Source: Caldifermentibacillus hisashii (GTDB lineage Bacteria; Bacillota; Bacilli; Bacillales; Caldibacillaceae). Taken from it: DNA of 64,000 bases. The stretch is from the NCBI RefSeq assembly GCF_027568575.1, contig NZ_JANUVP010000003.1. One strand, 5' to 3'. Under the pieces are notes generated by a model, which was given only the letters and a program-made list of their open reading frames with translations, did no database searches and had not been told where the DNA came from. Both the position numbers and the translations under genes were made by a program. Shown here piece by piece: positions 42,791 to 52,030 of this stretch (position 1 is its first letter; every line of letters starts with the position of its first letter).

Positions 42791-45388
42791 TTATTTTACC
42801 CCTAATTTCAACTCACCATTGTCAATTGAAATTACAACCGTCTCGTTTTCTTGTACCTTTCTTGCGATTATTTTCCTTGCCAGTTCCGTCTCAACCGTAC
42901 GTTGAATAAATCGTTTCAATGGTCTTGCACCGAAAACCGGGTCAAATCCGTTTTCAGCGATATATTCCTTCGCTTCATCTGAAATTTCCAGCTTAATTTG
43001 TTGATCTTTCAATCTTTCCTGCAGTTCGCTAAGTAATTTGGTAACAATCCCTTTAATATTATCCAATGTTAAAGGTTTAAATAAAATAATTTCATCCACA
43101 CGATTTAAAAATTCCGGACGAAAATGACTGCGCAACTGCTCCATAACCAGTTCACGAGCTTCTGAACGAATTTCGTCCGTTGCTTGTTCTCGCTCCAGTA
43201 AAAATTGTGATCCCAGATTTGAGGTCATAATAACCACGGTATTTTTAAAATCAACGGTACGACCTTGAGAATCAGTAATCCGACCATCGTCGAGCATTTG
43301 CAATAATATATTGAACACTTCCGGATGTGCTTTTTCAATTTCGTCAAATAATACAACCGAATAAGGATTTCTTCTTACTGCTTCGGTTAATTGACCACCT
43401 TGTTCATAACCGACATATCCGGGCGGCGCACCAATTAATCTTGAAACGGTATGCTTTTCCATATATTCGGACATATCGATGCGGATGATATGCTCTTCGC
43501 TATCGAATAAATGTTGGGCAAGTGCCTTGGCAAGTTCCGTTTTCCCGACACCGGTGGGACCAAGGAACATAAAGGAACCAATCGGCCGATTCGGATCTTT
43601 AATGCCGGCTCTTGCCCGAAGTATCGCATCGGACACAAGCCGAACAGCCTCATCTTGTCCGATGACTCGTTCATGTAAAATCGATTCCAGTCGCAATAAT
43701 TTTTCCCGTTCACTTTCAACGAGTTTTGTCACAGGAATACCTGTCCAGCGGGCAACAATTTCGGCGATCTCTTCATCGGTCACTTCTTCACGCAACAATC
43801 GATTTTCTGCATGTTCATGGACTTTTTCCTCCAATTCCCGCAATTCTTTTTCTAATGCAGGAATCCGACCGTGTCTTAGTTCAGCAGCTTTATTCAAATC
43901 ATACTCATTTTCCGCCTTTTCCAGTTCCCAACGTAGTTTTTCCAGTTGTTCCCGTTTATCCTGAACCATCTGAATGCCTTCTTTTTCCAACTGCCATTTC
44001 GCTTTCATTTCATTGGCTTGATCGCGAAGTTCCGCCAGTTCTTTTTTCAAAACATCGAGGCGGCTCATACTCACCGGATCATCTTCTTTGGAAAGGGCCG
44101 CTTCTTCAATTTCGAGCTGCATGACTCGCCTCGTCACTTCATCTAATTCTTGCGGCATCGAGTCAATTTCAGTCCGGATCATCGCACAAGCTTCGTCGAT
44201 TAAGTCGATCGCTTTATCCGGCAGAAACCGATCGGTAATATAACGGTTAGATAAGGTTGCTGCCGCGACCAGTGCGCGGTCATGGATTTTAACGCCGTGA
44301 TGAATTTCATATCGTTCTTTCAAGCCGCGTAAAATTGAGATGGTGTCTTCAACATCCGGTTCTTGGACGATAACCGGTTGAAAACGTCGCTCTAATGCCG
44401 GGTCTTTTTCAATATATTGTCGATGTTCATCTAATGTTGTTGCCCCGATACAATGCAATTCCCCTCGTGCAAGCATCGGTTTTAACATATTTCCCGCATC
44501 CATGGCACTATCTGTCTTTCCGGCACCGACGATAGTATGCAATTCATCGATAAACAAGATGATTTTTCCTTCACTTTTCTTAATTTCGTTCAAAACAGCT
44601 TTTAACCGTTCTTCAAATTCACCACGAAATTTTGCCCCGGCAACAAGCGCACTCATATCAAGGGAAAAAATCGTTTTATCCTTTAAACCCTCAGGGACAT
44701 CACGACGAACAATTCTTTGAGCCAAACCTTCAACAATGGCTGTTTTCCCGACACCGGGTTCACCGATTAATACCGGGTTATTTTTCGTTTTCCGTGACAA
44801 AATACGAATTACTTGCCGTATTTCATTATCGCGACCTATAACCGGATCGACCTTTCCGGATCGGACCTCAGCAACTAAGTCTCGACCATATTTTTCCAAA
44901 ACATTGTATGTACTTTCCGGATTTGGTGATGTCACTCTTTGATTCCCCCTTATTTCTCTTATAGCTTCTAATACTTTTTGCAAGGTGATCCCCTGATTTT
45001 TTAAGAGTTTCCCGACATCAGTCTCCAAAGTTACAGAAGCAATAAGAATATGTTCAACTGATAAATACTCATCTTTAAAGGTGGTCATTGTTTTTTCAGC
45101 TTCGGTAAAAACACGCTGTAATTGGTTGGAAATATTTATGTTTCCTTGTTCCACACCGCTGCCGGTGACAACAGGTTTTTTCTTTGCTAAAACTTCTAAT
45201 CCCTGTTTGAATAGGTTACTATTTGCATGCAATTTTTCGAGAATAGCGGTGACAAGATTGTCTGTGTCTTGCATGAACGCAAGATACAGGTGGACTTCAT
45301 CGATTTCTTGATGATGCCGATTACTAGCAATGGTTTGTGCATGGAAGATTCCCGACTGCATCCGTTCCGTCATACGATTGACATCCAT
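42791..45388 (-). CDS. clpB: ATP-dependent disaggregase ClpB
   Basis: 865 residues, full length. Clp N-domain (about 1-145), AAA1 with Walker A GEPGVGKTAIVEGLA near residue 205, the ClpB-specific coiled-coil M-domain (about 410-525, with long Glu/Lys-rich repeats), AAA2 with GPTGVGKTELAKAL near 600, and a C-terminal domain. No ClpP-binding IGF/L loop is evident, as expected for ClpB. It rescues aggregated proteins with DnaK. A CtsR operator lies directly over the start region, so heat regulation by CtsR is expected. Confidence 0.97.
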   Translation of the reverse strand: MDVNRMTERMQSGIFHAQTIASNRHHQEIDEVHLYLAFMQDTDNLVTAILEKLHANSNLFKQGLEVLAKKKPVVTGSGVEQGNINISNQLQRVFTEAEKTMTTFKDEYLSVEHILIASVTLETDVGKLLKNQGITLQKVLEAIREIRGNQRVTSPNPESTYNVLEKYGRDLVAEVRSGKVDPVIGRDNEIRQVIRILSRKTKNNPVLIGEPGVGKTAIVEGLAQRIVRRDVPEGLKDKTIFSLDMSALVAGAKFRGEFEERLKAVLNEIKKSEGKIILFIDELHTIVGAGKTDSAMDAGNMLKPMLARGELHCIGATTLDEHRQYIEKDPALERRFQPVIVQEPDVEDTISILRGLKERYEIHHGVKIHDRALVAAATLSNRYITDRFLPDKAIDLIDEACAMIRTEIDSMPQELDEVTRRVMQLEIEEAALSKEDDPVSMSRLDVLKKELAELRDQANEMKAKWQLEKEGIQMVQDKREQLEKLRWELEKAENEYDLNKAAELRHGRIPALEKELRELEEKVHEHAENRLLREEVTDEEIAEIVARWTGIPVTKLVESEREKLLRLESILHERVIGQDEAVRLVSDAILRARAGIKDPNRPIGSFMFLGPTGVGKTELAKALAQHLFDSEEHIIRIDMSEYMEKHTVSRLIGAPPGYVGYEQGGQLTEAVRRNPYSVVLFDEIEKAHPEVFNILLQMLDDGRITDSQGRTVDFKNTVVIMTSNLGSQFLLEREQATDEIRSEARELVMEQLRSHFRPEFLNRVDEIILFKPLTLDNIKGIVTKLLSELQERLKDQQIKLEISDEAKEYIAENGFDPVFGARPLKRFIQRTVETELARKIIARKVQENETVVISIDNGELKLGVK

Positions 45389-45400
45389 ATAAACCGCTCC

Positions 45401-45449
45401 TTTGACCTTTTTTGACCTTAATTCAATTATAAAAGATTATCGTTGAAAA
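45401..45449 (-). promoter_or_regulatory. clpB promoter with CtsR operator
   Basis: On the minus strand AGGTCAAA-AA-AGGTCAAA (plus-strand TTTGACC at 45401-45407 and 45411-45417) is the tandem heptamer recognised by CtsR. Upstream on that strand TTGCTT, a 17-bp spacer and TATAAT form a promoter, so CtsR binding would cover the transcription start. Confidence 0.85.
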
Positions 45450-45597
45450 AGCAAAATGAGCTGAAATACACTGGAGTGGGAAAAGGGTATTTATTTATCT
45501 TCAAAAATGGACAAAAAATCATCACATCTATATTTCTTGTTTTCTCCCATAAACATGATTAGTATTATATTCAGATAAAATAGAAAGGAATTATAAA

Positions 45598-46767
45598 ATG
45601 AATAAACGGATTTACTTTTTGATGATTATTGCTTTTGTGGTTGGGATGGTTGAACTAATCATAAGTGGTATTCTTGATCTTATAGCAGCAGACTTAGATG
45701 TAAGCCTCAGTCAGGTCGGTTATTTGATTACCATTTTTGCTCTCATTTTTGCATTACTTTCACCGGTGTTATTAATTTTGACAGCAAATATCGAGAGGAA
45801 ACGGTTAATGCTGATTTGTCTTTGGATTTTTCTCTTCGGTAATATAATAACAATTTTCAGTCCAACTTATGCAATCGTGTTCGTCGGTCGTATCATCAGT
45901 GCCACCAGTGGGGCATTATTAACGATCCTTTGTCTTGTGATGGCGCCGAATATGGTTGAACCGCAATACCGGGGGAGAGCAATTGGTGTCATCTCGATGG
46001 GGGTAAGTGGGGCATTGGTGCTTGGTATTCCAATTGGTTTAGTGTTAGGGAATTCTTTCGGATGGCGAGCTCCATTTGTTATGATTGCCGTTTTGACGTT
46101 TTTTTCAATTATCGGTGTTTATTTATGGATGAGTCGGATTGAGCCGGAGTCACAAGTCCCGCTCCATATCCAATTAGCCAGTCTAAAAAGCAGAAAAGTT
46201 CTCTTTGCCCTATTAACGACCTTTTTATATATGGCCGGACATACAGTTTTATATGGTTATTTCAAACCTTTTTTGCAAGAAACTATGGGGCTTGATGGAA
46301 CATGGATTAGTATTATCTACTTTATTTTTGGCATTTCAGCGGTCAGCGGCGGGGGAATTGGCGGAGCGTTAGCCGATTTATTCGGTTCCAAAAAGACAAT
46401 CGTCATTTCATTGATACTTTTTACCGGATTATTTTTAATCATTCCCCACACAACGGGATTAATTCCTTTATTTATTGTCGCCTCAATTGTTTGGGGAATT
46501 TTAAGCTGGGGAGTTTCACCGGCTATGCAAAGTTACTTGATTGAGTCATCACCAAAAACGGCATCCATTCAGCAAAGCTTAAATAATTCAGCCCTCCATT
46601 TAGGTGTTGCAACTGGATCATTTGTTGGCGGGATGGTGATTGAACATGCATCGATTAACGAAAATCCTTATGCGGGCAGTATTTTAATCTTATTATCTGT
46701 TTTAACAATTATTGTATCGTTTCGAGCCCGGCAAACTGTTGTCCCTGATACGGAAATGGAAGGATAA
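45598..46767 (+). CDS. MFS transporter (DHA1-type efflux)
   Basis: 389 residues, 12 membrane segments. The N-terminal FVVGMVELIISGILDLIAADLDVS, then the RGRAIGVISMGVSGALVLGIP block, are typical of the AraJ/PbuE/sugar-efflux DHA1 branch. Candidates are purine-base or drug efflux; a purine riboswitch like that of B. subtilis pbuE is not seen in the 180 bp upstream. An AGAAAGGAATTATAA site precedes ATG 45598. It stands alone, divergent from clpB. Confidence 0.88.
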   Translation: MNKRIYFLMIIAFVVGMVELIISGILDLIAADLDVSLSQVGYLITIFALIFALLSPVLLILTANIERKRLMLICLWIFLFGNIITIFSPTYAIVFVGRIISATSGALLTILCLVMAPNMVEPQYRGRAIGVISMGVSGALVLGIPIGLVLGNSFGWRAPFVMIAVLTFFSIIGVYLWMSRIEPESQVPLHIQLASLKSRKVLFALLTTFLYMAGHTVLYGYFKPFLQETMGLDGTWISIIYFIFGISAVSGGGIGGALADLFGSKKTIVISLILFTGLFLIIPHTTGLIPLFIVASIVWGILSWGVSPAMQSYLIESSPKTASIQQSLNNSALHLGVATGSFVGGMVIEHASINENPYAGSILILLSVLTIIVSFRARQTVVPDTEMEG

Positions 46768-46975
46768 ATTTAGAAAGATCTAATAGCAGGTCGGATAGAC
46801 ATGAATCGAAAGGAAAGACAAAGCAGTCGGACAAAATCGAATTTACGTCCTTGCTGGAAATGTATATGAAGGTATAAGATAAAGATACTGATTATAAGCG
46901 ATATTAAATAAAAAGTGAAAACCATTTGTTCATGACAGGATGAGCGGGAATAAAATATTTATGAAAAGGTGAACA

Positions 46976-47920
46976 ATGATGGGGAAAATGACGGAATGGT
47001 TGGAAATGGATGATGGGCATGAGATTTACTTAAGAAGCTGGGTGAATGAAGGGGAATCACCCAAGGCGATTGTCCAAATTTCCCACGGTATGGCTGAACA
47101 TATTGCACGATATGACGATTTTGCTCAATTTCTTCTTAATAGAGGGATTTTCGTTTATGGAAATGATCATCGCGGTCATGGACATACAGGTGAAAAAGCC
47201 GGCGTTTTTGGTTATTTTGCTCAAAAGGATGGATTTGACCGGGTAGTCGATGATCTTCATGCAGTTACGAATCATATTAAGAAACTCTATCCTGATAAAC
47301 CAATCATCTTGTTCGGACACAGTTTGGGATCGTTTCTGTCACGGAGATATATTCAGAAATATTCGAGTGATATCACCGGGGTCATTTTATCTGGTACCGG
47401 TGGAAATCCAGGGGTTGCGGCTGCTATCGGTAAACTTGTGGCGAAAAGGGAGATACGAAAATTCGGGAAAACCGCTCCCAGCCATGTAATGAACCGGATT
47501 ATATTTGGTTCGTACAATAAAGGATTGGACCATGTTAAAAATAAGTTTTCTTGGTTATCCAGGGATGAATCCGTCGTTCACGCTTATCTTCAAGACCCGT
47601 ATTGCGGTTTTGTCTGCTCAGGAACTTTTTTCTATGATTTATTAACCGGATTACAGCTTATTCACCAAGATGCTCTTATCCAACAAATCAGAAAAGATTT
47701 ACCGATTTTCTTTATTAGTGGCGATCGTGACCCGGTTGGTACCTATGCTAAAGGTGTCAAAAAAGCGATAAAACAACTTGAAAAAAATGGGTTACATAAA
47801 ATCGATTACCGATTTTATCAAGATGCCCGGCATGAAGTATTAAATGAAATCAATAAAGAGGAAGTTTACGAAGATATTATTCAGTGGATTGAACGAACAT
47901 TGAATACAGTAGAAGGGTAA
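46976..47920 (+). CDS. Alpha/beta hydrolase, monoacylglycerol lipase/lysophospholipase-like
   Basis: 314 residues. The nucleophile elbow is GHSLGS (Ser116), the oxyanion HGMAEHIARYDDFA (residues 38-51), the acid in SGDRDPVG and the base in RHEVLNE. The HGxxEH and NDHRGHGHTG motifs mark the PldB/monoglyceride lipase group, acting on membrane-derived acylglycerols or lysophospholipids. An AAAAGGTGAACA site supports 46976; an adjacent ATG at 46979 is equally possible. A bidirectional terminator follows. Confidence 0.88.
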   Translation: MMGKMTEWLEMDDGHEIYLRSWVNEGESPKAIVQISHGMAEHIARYDDFAQFLLNRGIFVYGNDHRGHGHTGEKAGVFGYFAQKDGFDRVVDDLHAVTNHIKKLYPDKPIILFGHSLGSFLSRRYIQKYSSDITGVILSGTGGNPGVAAAIGKLVAKREIRKFGKTAPSHVMNRIIFGSYNKGLDHVKNKFSWLSRDESVVHAYLQDPYCGFVCSGTFFYDLLTGLQLIHQDALIQQIRKDLPIFFISGDRDPVGTYAKGVKKAIKQLEKNGLHKIDYRFYQDARHEVLNEINKEEVYEDIIQWIERTLNTVEG

Positions 47921-47951
47921 GAGGCCGAGTTAGTCCCGGTCTCTTATTTAA
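47919..47951. terminator. Bidirectional terminator between hydrolase and ybaK genes
   Basis: AAGAGGCCG / CGGTCTCTT stem (one G-T pair), with TATTTAATT on the plus side. Confidence 0.65.
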
Positions 47952-48444
47952 TTTGTTCAAGTAGTTCTTGATCTTGCCAAGCTTTGCACACATCAATCCA
48001 ACTTTTTGCATTAGAAAACTTTTCCAATTCTTCACAAGTGAGCTCAATGGCGGAATTGGTACTGCCACATGCTGGAAAAACGGTTTCGAATCGTTTTAAT
48101 GAGATGTCTAAATAAACACCGAGGTCGTTAGCCAATCCAAACGGACAAACACCACCAATCACGTGTCCGGTTTGTTCAACGACTTCCTCGGCACTGAGCA
48201 TCCGTGCTTTAAACCCAAAAAAATGTCTGAACTTTTGATTATCAATTTTGGCATCACCGGCTGTAACGACAAGGATTGCCTGATTGTTATCCCCACGGAA
48301 CGATAGAGTCTTTGCAATTCTGGCAGGAATAACACCAATTGTTTCTGCCGCCTGTTCAACGGTTGCACTGGATGTATCAAATTCCATAATATCTTTGTCA
48401 CGGTTCCACTGTTTAAATTGTTCTTTTACACTTGCAAGAGACAT
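47944..48444 (-). CDS. YbaK/ProX-family aminoacyl-tRNA deacylase
   Basis: 166 residues of the YbaK/EbsC fold. Conserved parts are TVEQAAETIGV near the N-terminus, ARIAKTLSFR with the catalytic lysine region, VVTAGDAKID and a central GGVCPFGL. Members hydrolyse misacylated Cys-tRNA-Pro, Ala-tRNA-Pro or similar in the cytosol, preventing mistranslation; which one is not clear from sequence. The start at 48444 is preceded on its strand by GGTGGCGTT, a modest ribosome site. Monocistronic. Confidence 0.9.
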   Translation of the reverse strand: MSLASVKEQFKQWNRDKDIMEFDTSSATVEQAAETIGVIPARIAKTLSFRGDNNQAILVVTAGDAKIDNQKFRHFFGFKARMLSAEEVVEQTGHVIGGVCPFGLANDLGVYLDISLKRFETVFPACGSTNSAIELTCEELEKFSNAKSWIDVCKAWQDQELLEQIK

Positions 48445-48570
48445 AACGCCACCCCATCATTATTTTTTAATCATTATCATAGCATAAAGTTCCAAAAAAT
48501 TGTAATTTTTGAAGTTGGGGAAACAATGCCTTGCCAAATGGATCAAGGAAGGGATGTAAATTGTTCGATT

Positions 48571-48612
48571 AAAAAGAGCCCAACGCTTTTTTTCGTTAAG
48601 TGCCGGGCTCCT
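48571..48612 (-). terminator. Terminator of the small zinc-ribbon membrane protein gene
   Basis: On the minus strand GAGCCC and GGGCTC pair with an inner AACG/CGTT helix, followed by TTTTT. Confidence 0.65.
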
Positions 48613-48613
48613 T

Positions 48614-48943
48614 CTACATTTTAAGATGTCTTGAATAAGTACAATAAGCGTAAATCCGTAAACCTGTTTCCGTGATCAAGTAGACAAGTGCAATATATTT
48701 GATAAAACTCTTGGTAAAGAGGAACAGAGCAACAGTCATCAGGAGTGTCAACAAGTAGCTGAGGTTTCCTGATATACCGTTCAGTGGATGGTTTGTGAAA
48801 AAGACAGACCTTGCGCCTCGCACATCTTTTCCATAGCAAAAATAATGATAAGGTTTCACACGGAAAAAGATGCTTGCTGTGACCAAGTCTTCTTTTTCCT
48901 CAATAACTTTATGGCATTGTTCACAAATAATCGGCCTGGACAT
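48614..48943 (-). CDS. Small membrane protein with N-terminal zinc-ribbon-like motif
   Basis: 109 residues. The N-terminus has C-x2-C (CEQCHKVI, Cys9 and Cys12) and a His/Cys pair further on (PYHYFCYG), which could complete a zinc site. Two or three membrane helices follow (about 58-100). Not recognised as a characterised family; similar short Bacillus proteins are annotated hypothetical. On the minus strand an ATATATG start with GGGATATAT upstream gives a weak site. It lies 36 bp downstream of csaA on the same strand and may be cotranscribed. Confidence 0.7.
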   Translation of the reverse strand: MSRPIICEQCHKVIEEKEDLVTASIFFRVKPYHYFCYGKDVRGARSVFFTNHPLNGISGNLSYLLTLLMTVALFLFTKSFIKYIALVYLITETGLRIYAYCTYSRHLKM

Positions 48944-48978
48944 ATATATCCCTCGATTCTTGAGTTGTTCAAGTGGTT

Positions 48979-49308
48979 TTATCCGATTTTTGTCCCGTTC
49001 GCAACCGGTTCGTCAATATTTAATAAGACCACATCGTCTTCACCCGGCAAGCCGCCAAGTACTAATACCTCTGACTTGAATCCGGCAATGCGTCGGGGAG
49101 GGAAGTTAATGACGGCAATCACTTGTCGACCGACCAGTTTTTCCGGTGTATATCGCTTCGTTATTTGTGCGGAAGATTGTTTGATTCCGACTTCACCAAA
49201 ATCAATTTGCAATTTAATCGCCGGTTTTCTAGCTTCCGGGAATGGTTCAGAGAAGATTACCGTTCCTACTCGGATATCTAATTTATCAAAGTCCTCAATG
49301 GTTGCCAT
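48979..49308 (-). CDS. csaA: CsaA, tRNA-binding-fold secretion chaperone
   Basis: 109 residues, a dimeric OB-fold of the tRNA_bind family without any synthetase domain. Key parts are the LDIRVGTVI start, KLQIDFGEVGIKQSSAQIT in the middle and the VINFPPRRIAGFKSEVL and NGTKIG end, all hallmarks of B. subtilis CsaA. It is reported to bind unfolded preproteins and SecA and is considered a SecB-like export chaperone. GGAGGTAGGAATC lies ahead of the start. It is followed by the zinc-ribbon membrane protein gene. Confidence 0.93.
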   Translation of the reverse strand: MATIEDFDKLDIRVGTVIFSEPFPEARKPAIKLQIDFGEVGIKQSSAQITKRYTPEKLVGRQVIAVINFPPRRIAGFKSEVLVLGGLPGEDDVVLLNIDEPVANGTKIG

Positions 49309-49692
49309 GATTCCTACCTCCTTAGTACTCTAACTTATAAATTACTATAAATTGGCAAATGGTGCAAAGAAAGTCACATATACTTTTATGTTTTTAGCAA
49401 AAATTGGTTTATTCCACACAAGATTTTTGCAGATAGATGGGGATAAAAACTTATTTATTGAAAAAACTTTGGAAAATTAGTAAAATGGAAAAAACAATAT
49501 CGAAACTTTTCATCGGCTACCCGTATTCACTTTAAAAATATTCAGTTTCCAAATATATTGGATTTTACTACTTACATTTGTTTTTGAAATAAGATATATT
49601 GAGTCACGTGATTATATTTTTCAGGAGGGATTAATCCAGTGTAACTATTGCCTTTTTCTTTTATCGAAAAAAAAAGAAAAGGGGTAGTTTTG
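49309..49692 (+). other. 384-bp intergenic region
   Basis: No gene. AT-rich. An AGGAGGG site at 49623-49629 is followed only by GTG-TAA, a one-codon ORF. The promoter of the downstream MFS gene is presumably here. Confidence 0.4.
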
Positions 49693-50904
49693 ATGAAAAG
49701 CAAATCATTTCGTTATTTATGGTTGGGTCAGCTTTTGGCCAATTTTGGTGATGTGTTTTATATTGTCGGATGTATTTCAATTTTATATGGGTTCACAAGT
49801 TCAGCGTTTTATTTGGCGTTATTGCCGTTTTTAAATACAATTGGTCGGTTTATTAGCAGTCTTTTGTCACCGATTCTTTTCAATAAATACCGGTTAAAAA
49901 CATTGTTAGTCGGTTCACAAACAGTAAAAACGATTTTTTTGTTCGGGCTGTCCTGTTTTGTCAGTTTTCAAAAGGAACAGGGAATTTGGCTGGTGCTTTT
50001 CCTTATCTTTCTAATTGCTTTTTTCGATGGGTGGGCATTGCCGGCAACGAATGCCATGCTTCCACGGTTAGTGAAGAAAGAGGAACTTGTTAAAGCCAAC
50101 AGTTTTGTTGCCGTTATGAATCAAACAACGCAACTGTCAGGTTGGGCATTAGGTAGTATGTTGGTTGCCTTTTTAACAGGGAAAAATGTCATTTGGCTGA
50201 CGTTTGTATTATTTGTCTTTTCCACTTTCATGATGAAAGGAATTATAGACAATACACCTTTCCAACCTGCTGAAAATAGAGAAAAGAAATCAGAGGCAAT
50301 GAAGGAAGGTTGGCTGATCATTTGGAATAAGCCGCTGTATCGAATCATTCATGTACAAATTATGTTTGAAGCAATTGCCGGTGTTGTCTGGGTTGCGGCG
50401 ATTTTATATGTTTTTGTTAAAGAAATTTTCCATGTATCCGAAGCTTGGTGGGGATACATGAATACGATTTATTTTATTGGTTTAATTGTTGGCGGGCTGT
50501 TTTGTACGAAAGCTTCACGGTTCATTGAAGGTCGTTTGCGATTGATCCTTATATGCACATCTATTGGGGCAGCGGTTGTAACCTTTTTATTTGGCTTAAA
50601 CACGTATGTTTGGTTAGCGCTGCTATTGGTTGCGCTAAGTGGCATTATCGATCAAATGAAAGACCTTTCGATGACGATTTATCTACAGAAGGAAGCAACT
50701 GTTGACGAGTTGCCAAAAATTTATGGAGCCCAGCAAACAATCATCTCACTATTTTTCGGATTATCAACACTGGTTTTTGGGGCAATTGCTGAATGGAATG
50801 TGCAATTTGCTTTTTACTTGGCCGGTGGTTTGTTGGCACTTTCATCAGTATATTTGATATTCTCTAGAAGCCGACTTAATAAAAGATATCTGGATGTCAG
50901 TTAA
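49693..50904 (+). CDS. MFS transporter
   Basis: 403 residues with 11-12 membrane segments; N-terminal YLWLGQLLANFGDVFYIVG and FDGWALPATNAMLPRLVKKEEL are typical of the enterobactin-exporter-like MFS_3 group. Likely efflux, but substrate unknown. ATG 49693 lies 8 bp after AAAAGGGG. A longer in-frame start at 49648 has no convincing site. A terminator follows at 50911-50943. Confidence 0.88.
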   Translation: MKSKSFRYLWLGQLLANFGDVFYIVGCISILYGFTSSAFYLALLPFLNTIGRFISSLLSPILFNKYRLKTLLVGSQTVKTIFLFGLSCFVSFQKEQGIWLVLFLIFLIAFFDGWALPATNAMLPRLVKKEELVKANSFVAVMNQTTQLSGWALGSMLVAFLTGKNVIWLTFVLFVFSTFMMKGIIDNTPFQPAENREKKSEAMKEGWLIIWNKPLYRIIHVQIMFEAIAGVVWVAAILYVFVKEIFHVSEAWWGYMNTIYFIGLIVGGLFCTKASRFIEGRLRLILICTSIGAAVVTFLFGLNTYVWLALLLVALSGIIDQMKDLSMTIYLQKEATVDELPKIYGAQQTIISLFFGLSTLVFGAIAEWNVQFAFYLAGGLLALSSVYLIFSRSRLNKRYLDVS

Positions 50905-51134
50905 TCGAAAGGCCGGGTACTAAAAAGTCCCCGGCCGTTTTTAATACAGCTAATCATCGAACGCTTTCTTTTAAAAAATAGGTATAACTTCATGAGAGCA
51001 ATGATTATTAATATAAACATTGAAATATTTAATAAAACTGATTTAATCGAGTAACTTAAAAAGGTTGTATTGATAACGATTGCTCCCCCCATTACACAAG
51101 CTAAAGCTACTAGATAAGTAATTTTATTTCTCAT
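50901..51134 (-). CDS. Small two-helix membrane protein of unknown function
   Basis: 77 residues. A strong minus-strand ribosome site (GGAGGGTTGTAAAA) precedes the start at 51134. Two membrane helices (about 7-25 and 32-55) and then a basic tail. The last 15 codons read through the MFS gene's terminator, and the ends of the two genes overlap by 4 bp. Not recognised; similar short proteins are common in Bacilli without known role. Confidence 0.55.
   Translation of the reverse strand: MRNKITYLVALACVMGGAIVINTTFLSYSIKSVLLNISMFILIIIALMKLYLFFKRKRSMISCIKNGRGLFSTRPFD
50911..50943 (+). terminator. Terminator of the MFS gene
   Basis: GGCCGGG / CCCGGCC stem with a 12-nt loop, followed by GTTTTTA. Confidence 0.85.
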
Positions 51135-51314
51135 TTTTACAACCCTCCAAACATAGGAAGGTTATTTTATTGAATGATTTTCTGCAATAATTGTATTCCA
51201 CTGCATACAATCGAACTTTTTTCATTCTTCATTGAAATTCACACCTTTCTCCATCTATAATTATAGTAGAATTCTAAATTTATCATACATATTTTAATAA
51301 TTGAGGTAAAACAC

Positions 51315-51977
51315 ATGGATACACATTTGTTTCTTTTTGGCGGGGGATCACCGTTTACAGACGGGTTCGCTAGTAAGTTTGCAAAAATTTCATTAACGCT
51401 TGGTGGTCCGGTTTCAATTTTATTTATTGACCGGCATACAGACTATCAAGATTATTTGTCTTTAATTACAAAGCCATTACAGGAAAATGGCCTGAACCAT
51501 TTTCTTTATCTCCCGCTTCCGACAACAACTATTGAGATTGCAAAAGAAAAGATTGAAAAAAGTGCAGGTATCATTATTTTGGGTGGGGATACAAATAAGT
51601 ATGTAAATAATATAGTAGAAACAAGTCTTGCTGATCCCATACGGAACCGATTTCGCAAAGGTGTACCAGTAGTAGGATTTTCTGCCGGAGCTTTGATCAG
51701 TTTGGATCCATGCATTATTTCCCCAAAAGACAATATTGAGCGGGTATTTCAAGTGAGACCGGGTCTTGGGTTGGTAACGGATGTTCAGATTGCGGTTCAT
51801 TTTAGTGAATGGGATGATAAGGACCACTTATATGAGGTTGCCAAACGATACCCGGACAAAGAAAACTACGGCATTGATGAAAACACAGGACTTTATCTAA
51901 AAAACGGACAGGTGGAACGTATGGAAGGGAAAGGGGTTTTCCGTATTATTGGCGGGGAATTGGTGAAGTGTCTTTAA
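51315..51977 (+). CDS. Peptidase S51-family (dipeptidase E / cyanophycinase-like)
   Basis: 220 residues. The nucleophile elbow GFSAGA has Ser123, ILGGDTNKY precedes it, and a late His/Glu region (VHFSEW) follows. The family cleaves N-terminal Asp dipeptides (PepE) or cyanophycin-like polymers; Bacillus members are usually annotated as class I glutamine-amidotransferase-like peptidases, and the real substrate is unknown. A TTGAGGTAAAACAC site precedes ATG 51315. A Rossmann-fold gene follows at 54 bp. Confidence 0.88.
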   Translation: MDTHLFLFGGGSPFTDGFASKFAKISLTLGGPVSILFIDRHTDYQDYLSLITKPLQENGLNHFLYLPLPTTTIEIAKEKIEKSAGIIILGGDTNKYVNNIVETSLADPIRNRFRKGVPVVGFSAGALISLDPCIISPKDNIERVFQVRPGLGLVTDVQIAVHFSEWDDKDHLYEVAKRYPDKENYGIDENTGLYLKNGQVERMEGKGVFRIIGGELVKCL

Positions 51978-52030
51978 ATAAGTTTATAATAATATGATTA
52001 TGTAAACTAAATAATTTAAAGGATGATACG

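Noticed and set aside
43479..45415. Long plus-strand ORFs opposite clpB
   Set aside because: They are antisense shadows of clpB, with no ribosome sites or family motifs.
45418..45597. Purine riboswitch upstream of the PbuE-like MFS gene
   Set aside because: No conserved purine-riboswitch helices or terminator could be found in the 180 bp before the gene.
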